A stretch of 64,000 nt of DNA, from contig ML679961.1 in assembly GCA_007922225.1 (NCBI GenBank), forward strand, positions 6,183,702 to 6,247,701. The letters are read 5' to 3'. Shown here piece by piece: positions 12,722 to 24,000 of the stretch. A model generated the notes under the pieces. It did no database searches. It was given only the letters and a program-made list of their open reading frames with translations, and was not told where the DNA came from. This stretch comes from Emydura subglobosa. Its lineage: Eukaryota > Chordata > Testudines > Chelidae. Numbering within the stretch: position 1 is the first letter of the stretch; each line of letters starts with the position of its first letter. A program made the position numbers and the translations under genes.

Positions 12722-12751
12722 ACCGGAAGTGGGTGCCGGAAGGGGCGGGGC
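12722..12751 (+). promoter_or_regulatory. Paired ETS sites and GC box in the MGAT2 promoter
   Basis: ACCGGAAGT at 12722-12730 and CCGGAAG at 12736-12742, directly followed by GGGGCGGGGC at 12742-12751. Tandem ETS/GABPA sites beside an Sp1-type GC box commonly mark TATA-less transcription start regions. Binding is inferred. Confidence 0.5.
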
Positions 12752-13180
12752 GGAGCGAGTGACAGCGACGTTCGCCAACGGGGCGGGCCCGCGTGCGGCG
12801 GGCGTCCTATGGGGTCCGGGGACGTGTCCCGGGCTGGGGGCGGGGCGCGGCCCGGACGTCGGGCGGCCGCTGGGGTGACAGTTGGTGTCGGCTCGGCCCG
12901 GCTCGCGCTCGGGCTCTTCTTCCCTCAGCGCCGGGCCGCCCGCGAGGGGCCGCCGTCGCCGCCAGAGCCATGCGCGCGCCGCGGGCCGGGCGCCCTCGCG
13001 CGCCGCGGCGCTGATGCCGGAGGGGCGGCGGCCGCGGGCGTCTCCTCCCCTTTCCGGGCTCGGTCGTGCCGCCGCCTGGGGCGAGCGGGGAGCGCCGCGC
13101 CCGCCATGAGCTAGGGGCGGGGCCGAGCGGCAGGCCCCCCGCTTCCGCCCTGCCGGCGCCGGCCGCCCCGGGAAGGGACC

Positions 13181-14503
13181 ATGCGGCTCCGCATCTACAA
13201 GCGCAAGGTGCTGCTGCTGGCGCTGCTGCTGGCCGCCTGCGGCCTGGTGCTCTGGGGCAGCCACGGCCGCCCGCGCAAGCCTCCGCCCGCGCGGGACCCC
13301 GCCGAGCCGCGCACCGCCAGCCGGGCGGCCGAGCTGGCCTCCACCGCCAGCCGCCGGGCCGCCAACGCCTCGGCCCCGCCGCCGCCGCTGCAGCCCCAGG
13401 CCGGGCCGGACAACCGGACGCTGAGCTACCGCTCGCTCTTCTACCAGCTCAACTTCGACCAGCCCGTGCGCAACCTGGCGCGCTTCCCGCGCCGGCCGCC
13501 CGGCGAGCTGGTGCTGGTGGTGCAGGTGCACGAGCGGGCCGAGCACCTGCGGCTGCTGCTGGACTCGCTGCGCCGGGCGGCCGGCGTGGAGCAGGCGCTG
13601 CTGGTGCTGAGCCACGACCTGTGGTCGGAGGAGCTGAACCGGCTGGCCGAGCAGGTGGACTTCTGCCAGGTGCTGCAGATCTTCTTCCCCTTCAGCAGCC
13701 AGCTCTACCCCCGCGAGTTCCCGGGCCACGACCCCCGCGACTGCCCCCGCGACATCGACAAGAAGGCGGCGCTGCGCCTGGGCTGCATCAACGCCGAGTA
13801 CCCGGACTCCTTCGGCCACTACCGCGAGGCCAAGTTCTCCCAGACCAAGCACCACTGGTGGTGGAAGCTGCACTTCGTCTGGGAGCGGCTCCGGGCGCTG
13901 CGGGAGCACACCGGGCTGGTGCTCTTCCTGGAAGAGGATCACTACCTGGCCCCCGACTTCTACCACGTCCTCAAGCAGCTCTGGGCGCTAAAGCAGCAGG
14001 AGTGCCCGGACTGCCAGGTCCTCTCCCTGGGCAGCTACAACGTCGTGCGGGGCGGCTTCTCGGGCAGAGCCGACAAGGTGGAGATGAAGACGTGGAAATC
14101 CACCGAGCACAACATGGGCATGGCCTTCAGCAGAGACACGTACCAGCAACTGATCAAGTGCACAGATGCCTTCTGCACCTACGATGATTACAACTGGGAC
14201 TGGACGCTGCAGCACTTGACTATCTCTTGTCTTCCAAAGTTCTGGAAAGTGCTAGTACCCGAAATCCCCAGGGTTTTTCATACAGGGGATTGTGGCATGC
14301 ACCACAGGAAACCCTGCAGACCATCCACCCACAGTGCCAAAATCGACTCGCTCTTAAACAACAACCAACAGTACCTGTTTCCTGAAACAATGAGCATCAG
14401 TAAAAGGTACTCCATGGCACCTCTCTCCCCCCATGTGAAAAATGGAGGGTGGGGAGATATTAGAGACCATGAACTCTGTAAAAGTTATCCCAAACTGCAG
14501 TGA
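13181..14503 (+). CDS. MGAT2: MGAT2, alpha-1,6-mannosyl-glycoprotein 2-beta-N-acetylglucosaminyltransferase (GnT-II)
   Basis: Complete intronless coding region of 440 aa (human 447). The enzyme adds GlcNAc in beta-1,2 linkage to the alpha-1,6 mannose arm of N-glycans in the medial Golgi, the step that commits to complex biantennary glycans. The protein is a type II membrane protein: a basic tail MRLRIYKRK, a hydrophobic anchor at residues 10-26, a Pro/Ala-rich stem to about 80 with N-glycosylation sequons at Asn62 and Asn78, then the GT16 catalytic domain. The metal/UDP-binding acidic motif is EED at 251-253 in LVLFLEEDHYLAPDF. The C-terminal half has the conserved W/H/C-rich blocks YNWDWTLQHL and FHTGDCG. 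The start ATG has A at -3 (ACCATGC), and the hydrophobic anchor begins right after it. The 5' half is extremely GC-rich and the 3' end near neutral, as in other amniotes. It is convergent with DNAAF2. Confidence 0.97.
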   Translation: MRLRIYKRKVLLLALLLAACGLVLWGSHGRPRKPPPARDPAEPRTASRAAELASTASRRAANASAPPPPLQPQAGPDNRTLSYRSLFYQLNFDQPVRNLARFPRRPPGELVLVVQVHERAEHLRLLLDSLRRAAGVEQALLVLSHDLWSEELNRLAEQVDFCQVLQIFFPFSSQLYPREFPGHDPRDCPRDIDKKAALRLGCINAEYPDSFGHYREAKFSQTKHHWWWKLHFVWERLRALREHTGLVLFLEEDHYLAPDFYHVLKQLWALKQQECPDCQVLSLGSYNVVRGGFSGRADKVEMKTWKSTEHNMGMAFSRDTYQQLIKCTDAFCTYDDYNWDWTLQHLTISCLPKFWKVLVPEIPRVFHTGDCGMHHRKPCRPSTHSAKIDSLLNNNQQYLFPETMSISKRYSMAPLSPHVKNGGWGDIRDHELCKSYPKLQ

Positions 14504-14607
14504 AAATCAACCCGCATAACAGCCTTTCTCTTTTGAATTATTCCATGCTGTCTTATGGACGAACAGGTGTATACAAGGGTTTCTGGATTGGTTTCTGCTT
14601 TAATATG

Positions 14608-14613
14608 AATAAA
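14608..14613 (+). terminator. MGAT2: Candidate polyadenylation signal for MGAT2
   Basis: AATAAA 105 bases after the stop codon. A second canonical AATAAA lies at 15171-15176; either or both may be used. Confidence 0.45.
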
Positions 14614-15170
14614 TATTCTTGTAAAAGGTGTCCAAAATAGTAATCTTTCATGTTTCCCAGTTAAATTTTTTAAATGGGACAGGCTCTATTGCTGGGATCA
14701 GATGTAAAACAAAATTTAAGCCCAGATCCAGGAAGTGTCCATTATTTTGTGTTTACTGAAAAGGATAAACATTAAAATGCATCTTAAGTTACATTATAGG
14801 GCTTTTCACTTTCAGAACCTCTTAAACTCTGTGTAAAATACATTTTGAAATGAGCAACTCCATGACATTCAGTGTACTGCCATGAGAATAGTAAGGGTTG
14901 AGTGGAATAAGCTTGAGTCAACTCTAGCCGGTTCTCCAACAGCCCTGTACTGCTTTAAATAACGTTCTTGTTGATTTCTCATTCTCAGTGACTAAGTAAA
15001 ATCATTCAGCATTCCACAGTCTTGTACTATTTTATTAGGCTTGCTTGAGATTTGGTGCATATCTGCAAGAGCATTCTATTTTATTTGCTATGTATTTGAT
15101 TATATGAAGAGGTACAAATCATTGCATTCACTTTAATGTAGAAATATACAATTTTTTTTAGTTCTGCCGA

Positions 15171-15176
15171 AATAAA
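15171..15176 (+). terminator. MGAT2: Second candidate polyadenylation signal for MGAT2
   Basis: AATAAA in an AT-rich 3' UTR-like stretch, about 670 bases after the MGAT2 stop. The 3' UTR length cannot be settled from sequence alone. Confidence 0.4.
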
Positions 15177-16174
15177 ATTCACATTTGTAATACCATGGAA
15201 GTCCTTGATTCTGCAAAACTATTAGTTTGGTTTAAATCTTTCTTGCTATGACAAAATTCAGTTTTTCTCATACAAAGAGGGTTTAAAACACATCCAATGC
15301 CATTATTACCCATTCAAAGAGTGTACATGTAACTTGATTAAAAATGCAGTAATTGAGTTAAAATAGAGAAACATAATATTACCTCCTTTGGAAGAAAGTA
15401 TTCCAAACATTTAGCCTTCAAATTAGTCAGCCATGTAACAAAAAACAAACATACTGTTGTCTAATGGAAACAGATGCTGAATTGGAGCTGAAAGCTAGAA
15501 ACAATTCAAAACAATGCCATTTGTTAAAGTGAAACATTTATTTATTAGCCTATTCTCACTAGTGATCCATTTGTTTTAATGTCACTTAACATTGAAGCAT
15601 AACAAACATCAATACTAGTTGAAGTTTTGTGGAATAGGCTTTGAATAGATTTCACTGAACAGACAAAGTGCAGAGGAGGAACATATGTTACAGCTGGCTG
15701 GATAAACATCAGTCAATGCACATAACCCATACAAACGAAACTTGAAAAAATTGGGTGACAAGTCAGTCTAAATGTACTTTCAGGTGGCTGGATGACTTAG
15801 ACACATTAATAAAAATGTAGTAATTGGGTAAATGTTAATACATCTGTTACATTAAGGCTGAAGAAAACTGCTCCATTTGTATCAGGATAATAGCGGGTCT
15901 GTTGGGCCTATTTAAAAATAATTATTGCTCAGTGAAACTGCTTAACTTGCTTGCTGATAGATAATACGTAACTTTCAACAAAACTTTATGCCTTTTCTCT
16001 CCTACTTTATGGGATGTGAATAAATTGCTTAAGTGTATTCACAGGAGAGGAAACAACTTTTATGAAGCCATCTCAATATGTGGATGTTAATTACTTTGTT
16101 TCTAAAATAGAATGTGTGCCAACAAATTGTTTTCTTGGGTAATTTAAGTGTCATTTTAGAGTTGAGCAAAGTGA

Positions 16175-16350
16175 ATGAGGTGTGGTAATAACTTTTATTG
16201 GACCAACTTGCTGTTGGTGAGAGACACAAGCTTTCCTTACATAGAGCTCTTCTTCAGGTCTGACTTGAAGAGCTCTCTGTAAACTCAAAAGCTTGTCTCT
16301 CTCACCAACAGGAAGTTAGTCCAATAAGAGTTATTACTTTAGTCACCTTG
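16175..16350. repeat. Foldback (head-to-head inverted) repeat
   Basis: The left arm, 16175-16260, reads GGTAATAACTTTTATTGGAC, GTTGGTGAGAGACACAAGCT and GAGCTCTTCTTCAGGTC. The right arm, 16261-16350, is its reverse complement with scattered differences. The arms meet with almost no spacer at about 16260. Transcribed, it would form a long hairpin. The right arm runs on into CTAATATCCTGGGACC, resembling the end of a dispersed turtle repeat whose family I cannot name. Confidence 0.75.
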
Positions 16351-17268
16351 GATCTCTAATATCCTGGGACCAATACAGCATATACATTTTAGAGTTGTCA
16401 CAAACAATAAAATTCAGTACTTGCTATGTTAAGTATATGCAGCCACAAGAAGTACTTGTGCTTGGCACGGCCATGTAAGCAACTCTAATCTCATGGTAGA
16501 TTTGAATTGTAAATTGAATTTAACCTAATTTTGTTCAGAAGTACCTTTTTTCCAGCAAGTACAACAATTAGTTTATAAAGAAACAGTTCTTTTGAAGGTG
16601 ACAAAAGGGATCTGTAAGTTTGATATCAAAGCTTAGAAAGTGTTCTTGTTTATTGCTTTTCTACTGCCATGCAATCCAACATGCAGCATACTTAAACATA
16701 GGAAATGTATTTTGAGTGGTAGAATAATTTAGACAAATTGACTCCATCCTAAAATGTAAATATGTTTAGGACTATACATGCATAAATGCAGAGATGTTGG
16801 GAAATGAAGGTTTTTATATCAAAGAAACAAATTAGTTAAACATGGTTTTACTGGTGTATTTAGATACTGCATATCTGAAGGAAAGTAGTAGGATAAGATA
16901 GCAGTATAAATATATTTATTTTAAGGAGGCTACTTAAAAAGTGGGCTTCTCCAGGGAATGAAAAATTCTGTTTGCCAAAAATCAATCCAACAGTCTAACC
17001 ATATAATCATCACAAAATGAGGATTCGTAAATATTTATTTCAAATGATGGGTGGTGTTTGTCATTAAGTTGTACAAAGACAGCAGTTCTGGAGAGAGAGG
17101 TATTAAAAAAAACACACAGTACAACACAAATGTATATAAAACTTCAATGCATTAGAGAAATTATTCAACTAATCAAGATCTGAGTCAAAGTTCTTGAAGG
17201 GAAACTAACCCATTGTTACTGTTCATACTTTTTAATTTCAACTCAAATGAACATTTTGTTTGAAAATA

Positions 17269-17274
17269 TTTATT
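17269..17274 (-). terminator. DNAAF2: Candidate polyadenylation signal for DNAAF2
   Basis: TTTATT on the plus strand (AATAAA on the minus strand), 215 bases past the DNAAF2 stop. Another lies at 17034-17039. Confidence 0.45.
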
Positions 17275-17488
17275 TTAAACAAAGTTCAAAGCTTGTAAAA
17301 ATCAAAATTAAAGTAGCGTGTATATTTAAAATAAGTTGATTTGTAAACAAAACAAATCATTTACAGAAGGTGTCAGATTCAAGTTCAGACCTAAATAAAC
17401 TATTGCATGGAAAACAGAGATGTCAAAAGAAAAGAAGCCTGAAGTGCAGATAAACTGACTATTACAGTTAAAATCCAACTGACCTAAC

Positions 17489-18049
17489 TTAATCCAGCTC
17501 ATACAACAAAGAATTTTGAAAAATTAATGCACAGTGCGTTGTGTGGTCTCTAACAATTTGCATACTTCCATCTTGCAAATTAATTTCCTTTAAAATGGGA
17601 GAAACTGCTCTATAGTTCAAACTATGTTGGTTCTTGTCTGCTGGCTTTGAAGATATGACGTCTTCATCCCTTGTTATTTTTGCCTGCTCTTCCAAATGAA
17701 CTATTTCTTGCTTTTCACAATCTGAGGACGTGGCACTTTTGCCTGTTGTGAAAGCAAGTTCTAACTGGGGATCTTTTATCTGAGATTTCCCAGAAGTTGC
17801 TAAACTAGTGTCAACAGGTTCAAGCTGCAAACAATGGCCTGAACTACATTCTATTGTTTTAGCAGTAGTAAAAGATCCAGAAGTCATGTCAGTTTCCGTA
17901 CCATGCTCTCCAACTGTATCAGCTGCAGTATGGTTAGCTTCTATATTTGTTTTGAAGTGGTTTCCATTTTCTTTTTCAACTTGATCTCTTCCTGAATTGT
18001 TAACTGTTTGTTCTTTTTCACCAAGTTCACAATGTGTAACCTCCAGTAA
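17489..18049 (-). CDS. DNAAF2: DNAAF2 coding exon 3 (C-terminal tail)
   Basis: 561 bp including TAA at 17491-17489, after acceptor TTTCTCAACAG. Encodes 186 aa that start [14 protein letters not shown], pass through a polar, poorly conserved Ser/Thr/Glu-rich stretch, and end in the conserved motif [20 protein letters not shown] and [10 protein letters not shown]. The conserved extreme C-terminus despite a diverged linker suggests a binding motif (inference). Confidence 0.92.
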   Translation of the reverse strand, partial: LLEVTHCELGEKEQTVNNSGRDQVEKENGNHFKTNIEANHTAADTVGEHGTETDMTSGSFTTAKTIECSSGHCLQLEPVDTSLATSGKSQIKDPQLELAFTTGKSATSSDCEKQEIVHLEEQAKITRDEDVISSKPADKNQHSLNYRAVSPILKEINLQDGSMQIVRDHTTHCALIFQNSLLYELD

Positions 18050-21000
18050 CTGTTGAGAAAAAACAGGAAATTAATTGTTCTTTGATACCCTAACACTTAA
18101 GGGTGACTGAACCTACAAAAATGCTGTCAAAAGCATGCCTAAACACTGAATAACTCAGAATGCATTTATTTCTCTAAGATCTGCAATCTGTTAGTCTGTG
18201 CTTACAGAAAGCTAAATCATAACGGCTCAGTGTTTCCCAATACTGTAATCAAAATGCATGTGGGAATGGATTACACAGAGGTTGTTTGCTACCACAAGGT
18301 TTTACTCAGTTTTGGAAAGAGTTGCTGGATAGCTTCCACTTGGTCATGACGTACAACAGTTTATAGTGGAAGAAAGAACAAATGATCACACGTGGGTTAT
18401 ACGCAGCCTTGCATTTCCCTCAAATCCATGGCTGCAAAATTGACCCCAGAATATAAACTTTCATTTGAGGAAATGTTTCTAGTCCAGAGGGTTGTGAAAA
18501 TTATGTCCCTGGCAGTTGTGAAAAGTCTAACTAATGCAGTGTTGTCTTCTTGAGTGTGCATAAAACAACGTCAGAGAACTGCTCCTGTACATCTCACTTG
18601 AGAGAACTCTGAAACTGCAGGACGATTTGAATCTCCTAGATCAACATTCACTTTTTTGCTGTTGGTTATTTCAGCAGAAGCTTTTATATAATGTATTCAT
18701 TGTTAGCGAATAGAAAGGGTGGGGCTGGCTGCAACAGAGTTGGCTCAGTGTTGTCAAAGGAAGTGCCTAGCCCTGGGAACTAGCAATTTCAAGATTTGTC
18801 AGCCTTCCAAACCTACCCTGTTCTATTCCCTGTACCCCAAATGAGTTACTGTCACTCTGTCAACAAGAAAAGATGTATTTCTTTACCAGTGACGAAAGCT
18901 TCACCCACCTCTTGCATACCAAAACCCCAAACTTCCTGCCCTCTCCCCCCCACCCCACATTTCCTGGGTGCCAAAAGCCAAATCTGTTTAACCAGTGTCC
19001 AAAATCTCCAGCTTTCCTCCAAAGACTTCTACAATGTAACTCATGGATTAGAAATGCAGTTATATATTAGAACTTCACAACTCTGCAGCATGCTGAAAAC
19101 TAAGGGTGATGTAAAATTGAAAAAAATATAAAACCAAATTGTTGAAATTAATAGCAAGTTTAGGGATTACTGCAGTGACTATTTATTTAACTAGAACCTT
19201 GTTATTGACATTACAAATGTCAATGCACCATGTAAATCAATATCACTAATCAGGGAGCCTTGCCACACAATTTAGGCCCGCCGCACTACTGTAGAGTACC
19301 TGCATCTATGGCTAGATTCAAACAAAACAAAGTGCAAAAGGCTATATATCTTCTTGTGATATGTGCACATAACAAAACATGCATCTTAAACTATGACTAC
19401 ATATTGAATAAATTACAAAAATGAGGGACAAAATAATATTTAACATAGCTAACTCAGAGATGCAAATATATGTAAATACAAATGAGGCGACAACACAGTG
19501 TGGTACAAAGTGAAATCTGGAAAAATTCTTAGTCTAATAAATAGTTTAAGCATAATTGACTTAAAGAGTCGAGTGAAAGAATAGTGGAGCAACTAGCCCT
19601 GAAGTTCTTTACTCAGTTACTTTAGCATCAAAGTCAAAATTCCACTTCTGAACTTTGTTTTTTTTTCTTAGCATTGAAGTGTTGGCTAGAGCTGCAATAT
19701 ACAGCTGTAGATGGAACCTAGACACTGTCAACTTAAAATATGTATTTCAAAAAGTTTTAAGTGATGCTATGGCTGCCCAAATCACCATCGGTTTTTGTGG
19801 GTTTATGATCACATTTTCCTATCTTTAAAATGTCGTGCTCTTGTCTGTTACACTGGAAAATTCATACAAACAAGAGGGGAAATGTTCACTAGAGATGGGA
19901 AAGAGTGAAAGTTACTACGCCAAAATTAAGCTGAAAAAGCAGAGAAAGTTTTCCAAATTTTTTCAATTATTGTAAAGAGCTAAGACGTAATTACAATTTT
20001 TTGGTTTATAAATGTGGCTATATCTCTGTGTAATTTAGATACTGAAGAGGGGAGAAAGGATAGTCTTATGGTTAAGGCAGGACAGTAGAAGCCAGGAGAA
20101 TTCGATTTCCTGTTCCTGACACTGCCTCATGTTTCCTGTATGACTTCTGGCAAGTTACTTAACCTCTGTGCCGCTGTTTCATATTTGGTAAAATGGAGAT
20201 ACTTAAGTTTACTATGCCCCTCAGGTAGGCTGCATTATAGGTCCTTTGAACCGATGAGAAAACTGAGGAAGAAGAGTCCGTTAGTTGACACCACATGAAT
20301 GGCAGTGCTGGGATTAGAATTCACGAAGTCCTACCTCCCATAACTCCATGTTAATCCTCTAGATCGCATTGCTTTTCCGTATACGAGAACACTCTATTCA
20401 CACACAAGCATGCCCTAAATCATGGGGAAACCTCAGCAGATTCAAAGGCTTGGTTTAGGTCACAAATAGAAAAAGGTTGGATTGTTATCCAGACCAACTT
20501 TTCAAACAGTTCCACTTCTCCGCTATGCTGTGACCTCTCCCTGCTCATCCCAGCATAGCCCATCCTTCTCCTCAGTGCAATCCACAAAATTACAAGATTT
20601 CTGTCCTCCAGCTCTCCCTAAGGCTCCCTTGTCTATGACCTCCACATTCCAAAGTACAAATTTTGGGTACTGTGGGGCTTCTGTCTCCAGCTGCATCTGA
20701 AAGCATAAAAGATTTTAATTCAGAGGTACCTGACCCCCCAATGCAGTATGCTACATCCACAGGGCTCCTAAACCTTAGTCAAACTTGTGTATATGGAGGG
20801 TCATGGATTCTTCATTTATTCATATTGATCACAACCTTAAAGAAAAGTTGGAAAGTCTGAAAAGTTCTATTCCAACTAACTCTCTACCTCTGGTATGTCT
20901 GGAGAGTGTAGACACCAGCACAGTTAAGTGGTTGTGAACTGGAAGCACTATCATCGGGTATGTCTACACCACTGCAGAGTGAAGTCTATTTAATTTAAAT

Positions 21001-24000
21001 CAACCTTCACTCGCCGAGCTGCAGAATTCAAATGAGCATGATCATGCCACGCTCGTTGCATTGGGGGATTGCATCCTCACCATCCACGCTTAAGTCAGCA
21101 ATCAAAGCAGTGCACCATGGGTAGCTATCCCACAGTGCAACTACCCGCAGGGGCATTTGGGAAGGGCTTCCCTCCCCCTTCCCTTCTTGTCCCAGTCCAA
21201 ACAAACAGATGATCGTCTTTTCGCGTCATTTTTTCAAACCCTTTGCTCTCTGCCTTGCACACGCCATTGCCTAAGAGGAATGGAGCCTACTCAGCTCTAC
21301 ACTAGTATGAGCATCACAAACACCTCATGACTCATTCTGTAGTATTTTCAGGGGCGAGACAGGAGCCGCAGTGCTGAAAATTGCAATGTTACTGAAGCCG
21401 CCTTGCTACAAGCCACAGAACGAAACAATTCCCGTTTGCTGCAGGCTGTCCCGCACCATCTGCAGTAGATGGAGCGCCGCTTCTGGTTCCGGGAAACAAG
21501 CAGAGACTGGTGGGATCACATAGTTATGAAGGTGTGGGATGATGAGCAGTGGCTGCAGAACTTTTGTATGCAAAAGGCCACTTTCTTGGAACTTTGCGGA
21601 GAACTCTCCCCAGCCCTGAAATGCTTGAATACTTGCTTGAGACCTGCTCTGACAGTAGAAAAGAGAGTGGCCATCGCTTTGTGGAAGCTAGCAACGCCAG
21701 ACTACTACCAGTCAGTTGGGAATCAATTCAGAGTTGATAAAACCACCGTGGGAGCAGCTGTGATACAAGTGTGCCGTGCCATTAATAGACTTCTGCTAAG
21801 AAGGATAGTGAATTTGGGAAACAAGGAGAACATAGTGAAAGGTTTTTCCACAATGGGGTTTCCTAACTGTGGGGGGAACTGTGGCACACACATCCCTATT
21901 TTAGCACTGGACCACCTTGCCAAACACTACATAAATCGAAAGGGATACTTCTCAATGGTGTTGCAGGCCCTTGTGGATCACAAGGGATGCTTCACCGACA
22001 TCAGTGTGGAGTGGTCTGAAAAGGTGCATGACATGCGCCTCTTTAGGAACCTAGATTTGTTCAAAAAGATGCAGGCAGGCACTTTCTTCCCTGACCAAAA
22101 TATAAATATTGGCAATGTTGAAATGCCAATAGTGATCCTGCCTATCCCTTGGTCCCCTGGCTAATGAAGCCCTTCACCGGGCACCTGGACAGCGAGAAGG
22201 AGCATTTCAATAATAGGCTCAGCACGTGCAGAATGGTGGTGGAATGTGCATTTGGACATTTAAAAGCACGCTGGCGCAGTTCACTTACTAGGTTAGACCT
22301 CAGTGAATGAAACCTCCCAATAGTTATCTCTGCCTGCTGTGTGCTCCATAGAAGTTCCTGTTGGGTTGGGTTGTGGAGATAGATAGGCTGGCTGCCAAAT
22401 TTGAGCAGCTGCAATACTGAGAGCCAATCGTGGAGCGCTGCGCCTCAGGGAAGCATTGAAAAACCACTTTTGCAACGAGACACAACAGTAATGTGCACCA
22501 CTTATCTGTGTTGTGCTTTGCATCCCCTACCCATCCCCCACCAATATAGTTTTCCCTGTCCCTCACTTTATTCCCTTCTTATCAATAAACAAACTGTAAT
22601 GAATTGTAAAGCAGTACTATTTTATTCATCTTTCTCAGGCAGGAAAAGGAAGATAACATTCTGCATACATAGTCTGGGCGCTGAGAGGGATACAGAGCCC
22701 AGTTTGGCTGTGCACACAAGAAAGAATCATACATTCCCACTCCTTAAAGGGCAATCAATCACTTTTTTTCTGCTCCCCTCAACCGGCAACAAGAGGAGCA
22801 TGTACTGCACCTTGCTCAGCCTCCTCCTAGACCGCTTGGGGGTGGGGACTAGGAAAGAGTGCGTTAGCTGAGTTTTGCAGGGGCTGCAGAGGGAGTCTCT
22901 CCTGCCGCTGAGCTTCCTGAAGCTCAACCAGACGCCTCAACATATCTGACTGATCACGCATTATACGCAGCATCTCATCTTGTGTTGAACGCTCATACTC
23001 CTGTTGTCCATGTCCAGTTTGTCTGATAATGAAATCCTCCACGCTCTTAGCGCTGTCTCAGCAGCCACAGAGGCGTTCATGATCTCATTGAACATGTCAT
23101 CCCAAGCTGTTTTTTTTCGCCGCCTTATCTGCGACAGGTGCTCTCTGCAGGAGTATAAGACAGTATGTTGAAAGCCACGTTGTCCACTGTAAGGGAAGCA
23201 AAGCAGAAAGTACCCATTGTTAACTCGTCCCATGGACAAAAAGCAATGTTACAATGTAAAAATAACTCCCCTGAACATTCCCAAGAGAAGGCTAGAACCG
23301 CATACCATTCTCTAACTATTGCAGGGGCCGGAGTGCGATTCCAGCCATGATAAGTAAGGGGCTAGTGCATTTATTTTAGGGAAATCCCTGGTGCACATGC
23401 TGCACAAGTCCATGCTTCTCAGAGCAGCATGGATTTTGGGCTCCCCTTGTCCTCTGTAAATCAGGTTTTTAAGAGTTGGCAGAAAGGGTGTGGGGTGGGT
23501 AGGGGTTAACCATCTCTGGAGGAAAAAAAAACGGGTATCTGTTTACGGATTCCCGAGACCCAGAGCAATAACATCCTGCTTAGGGACTTGCAGTGTGCTG
23601 AACCAAGAAACCATCCCCAGCTGCGGAATAACACACACCTTAAAAAAACTGTCTTGGGCAGGTAATGTAAATGTGTGCCATCTTCCCTAGGTAACTATGA
23701 GTGATATCAGTCTGCTGAGGGTCACACACAGGCAAAAAAGGAGGATTTGCTGCAAGCATGTGGCTACAGGCCTGGCCCTTATGCGGCTATTCTGTGTTCC
23801 ATGATGATGCCTGGACAATTAATACAGAGTAGCAAGGGTAAGTGTCCTATTGTGGTGAAAGAAATAAGGCTGCTGTCCCAAGAAACCTTCTGCAAAGGAT
23901 TGCAGAGTACCTACATGAAAGCTTCCTAGAGATATCCATGGGGTATTCTTGGAGCATCCCTGTGCACATAAATAATCTTTTCTGGGGTGAAACCAATGCT

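Larger units (their letters stand above)
12100..13180 (+). promoter_or_regulatory. MGAT2: CpG-island promoter and 5' UTR of MGAT2
   Basis: Base composition changes abruptly from AT-rich to very GC- and CpG-rich at about 12.1 kb and stays so into the MGAT2 coding region. There is no TATA box near the likely start; ETS sites and a GC box cluster at 12722-12751. This is typical of a broadly expressed housekeeping gene. The exact start site cannot be read from sequence. Long open frames on both strands here reflect GC bias, not genes. Confidence 0.7.
14504..17488. other. Tail-to-tail 3' region between MGAT2 and DNAAF2
   Basis: AT-rich, with poly(A) signals on both strands and one foldback repeat (16175-16350). 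No further gene was seen. It probably consists of the two 3' UTRs and a short spacer. Confidence 0.5.

Noticed and set aside
12668..13966. 432-codon open frame on the minus strand opposite MGAT2
   Set aside because: Extreme GC content removes stop codons. It is a mirror of the MGAT2 coding region with no motif of its own.
13066..14187. 373-codon open frame overlapping MGAT2 in another frame
   Set aside because: Ala/Pro/Arg-rich frame shadow. MGAT2 in the 13181 frame is a full match to a known enzyme.
18796..19131. 111-codon plus-strand frame in DNAAF2 intron 2
   Set aside because: No conserved motif, no splice context, polypyrimidine-rich; probably chance.
20941..20958. Precise TTA duplication for the large Harbinger element
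   Set aside because: No TTA/TAA directly abuts both proposed ends, so the exact boundaries are left as approximate.
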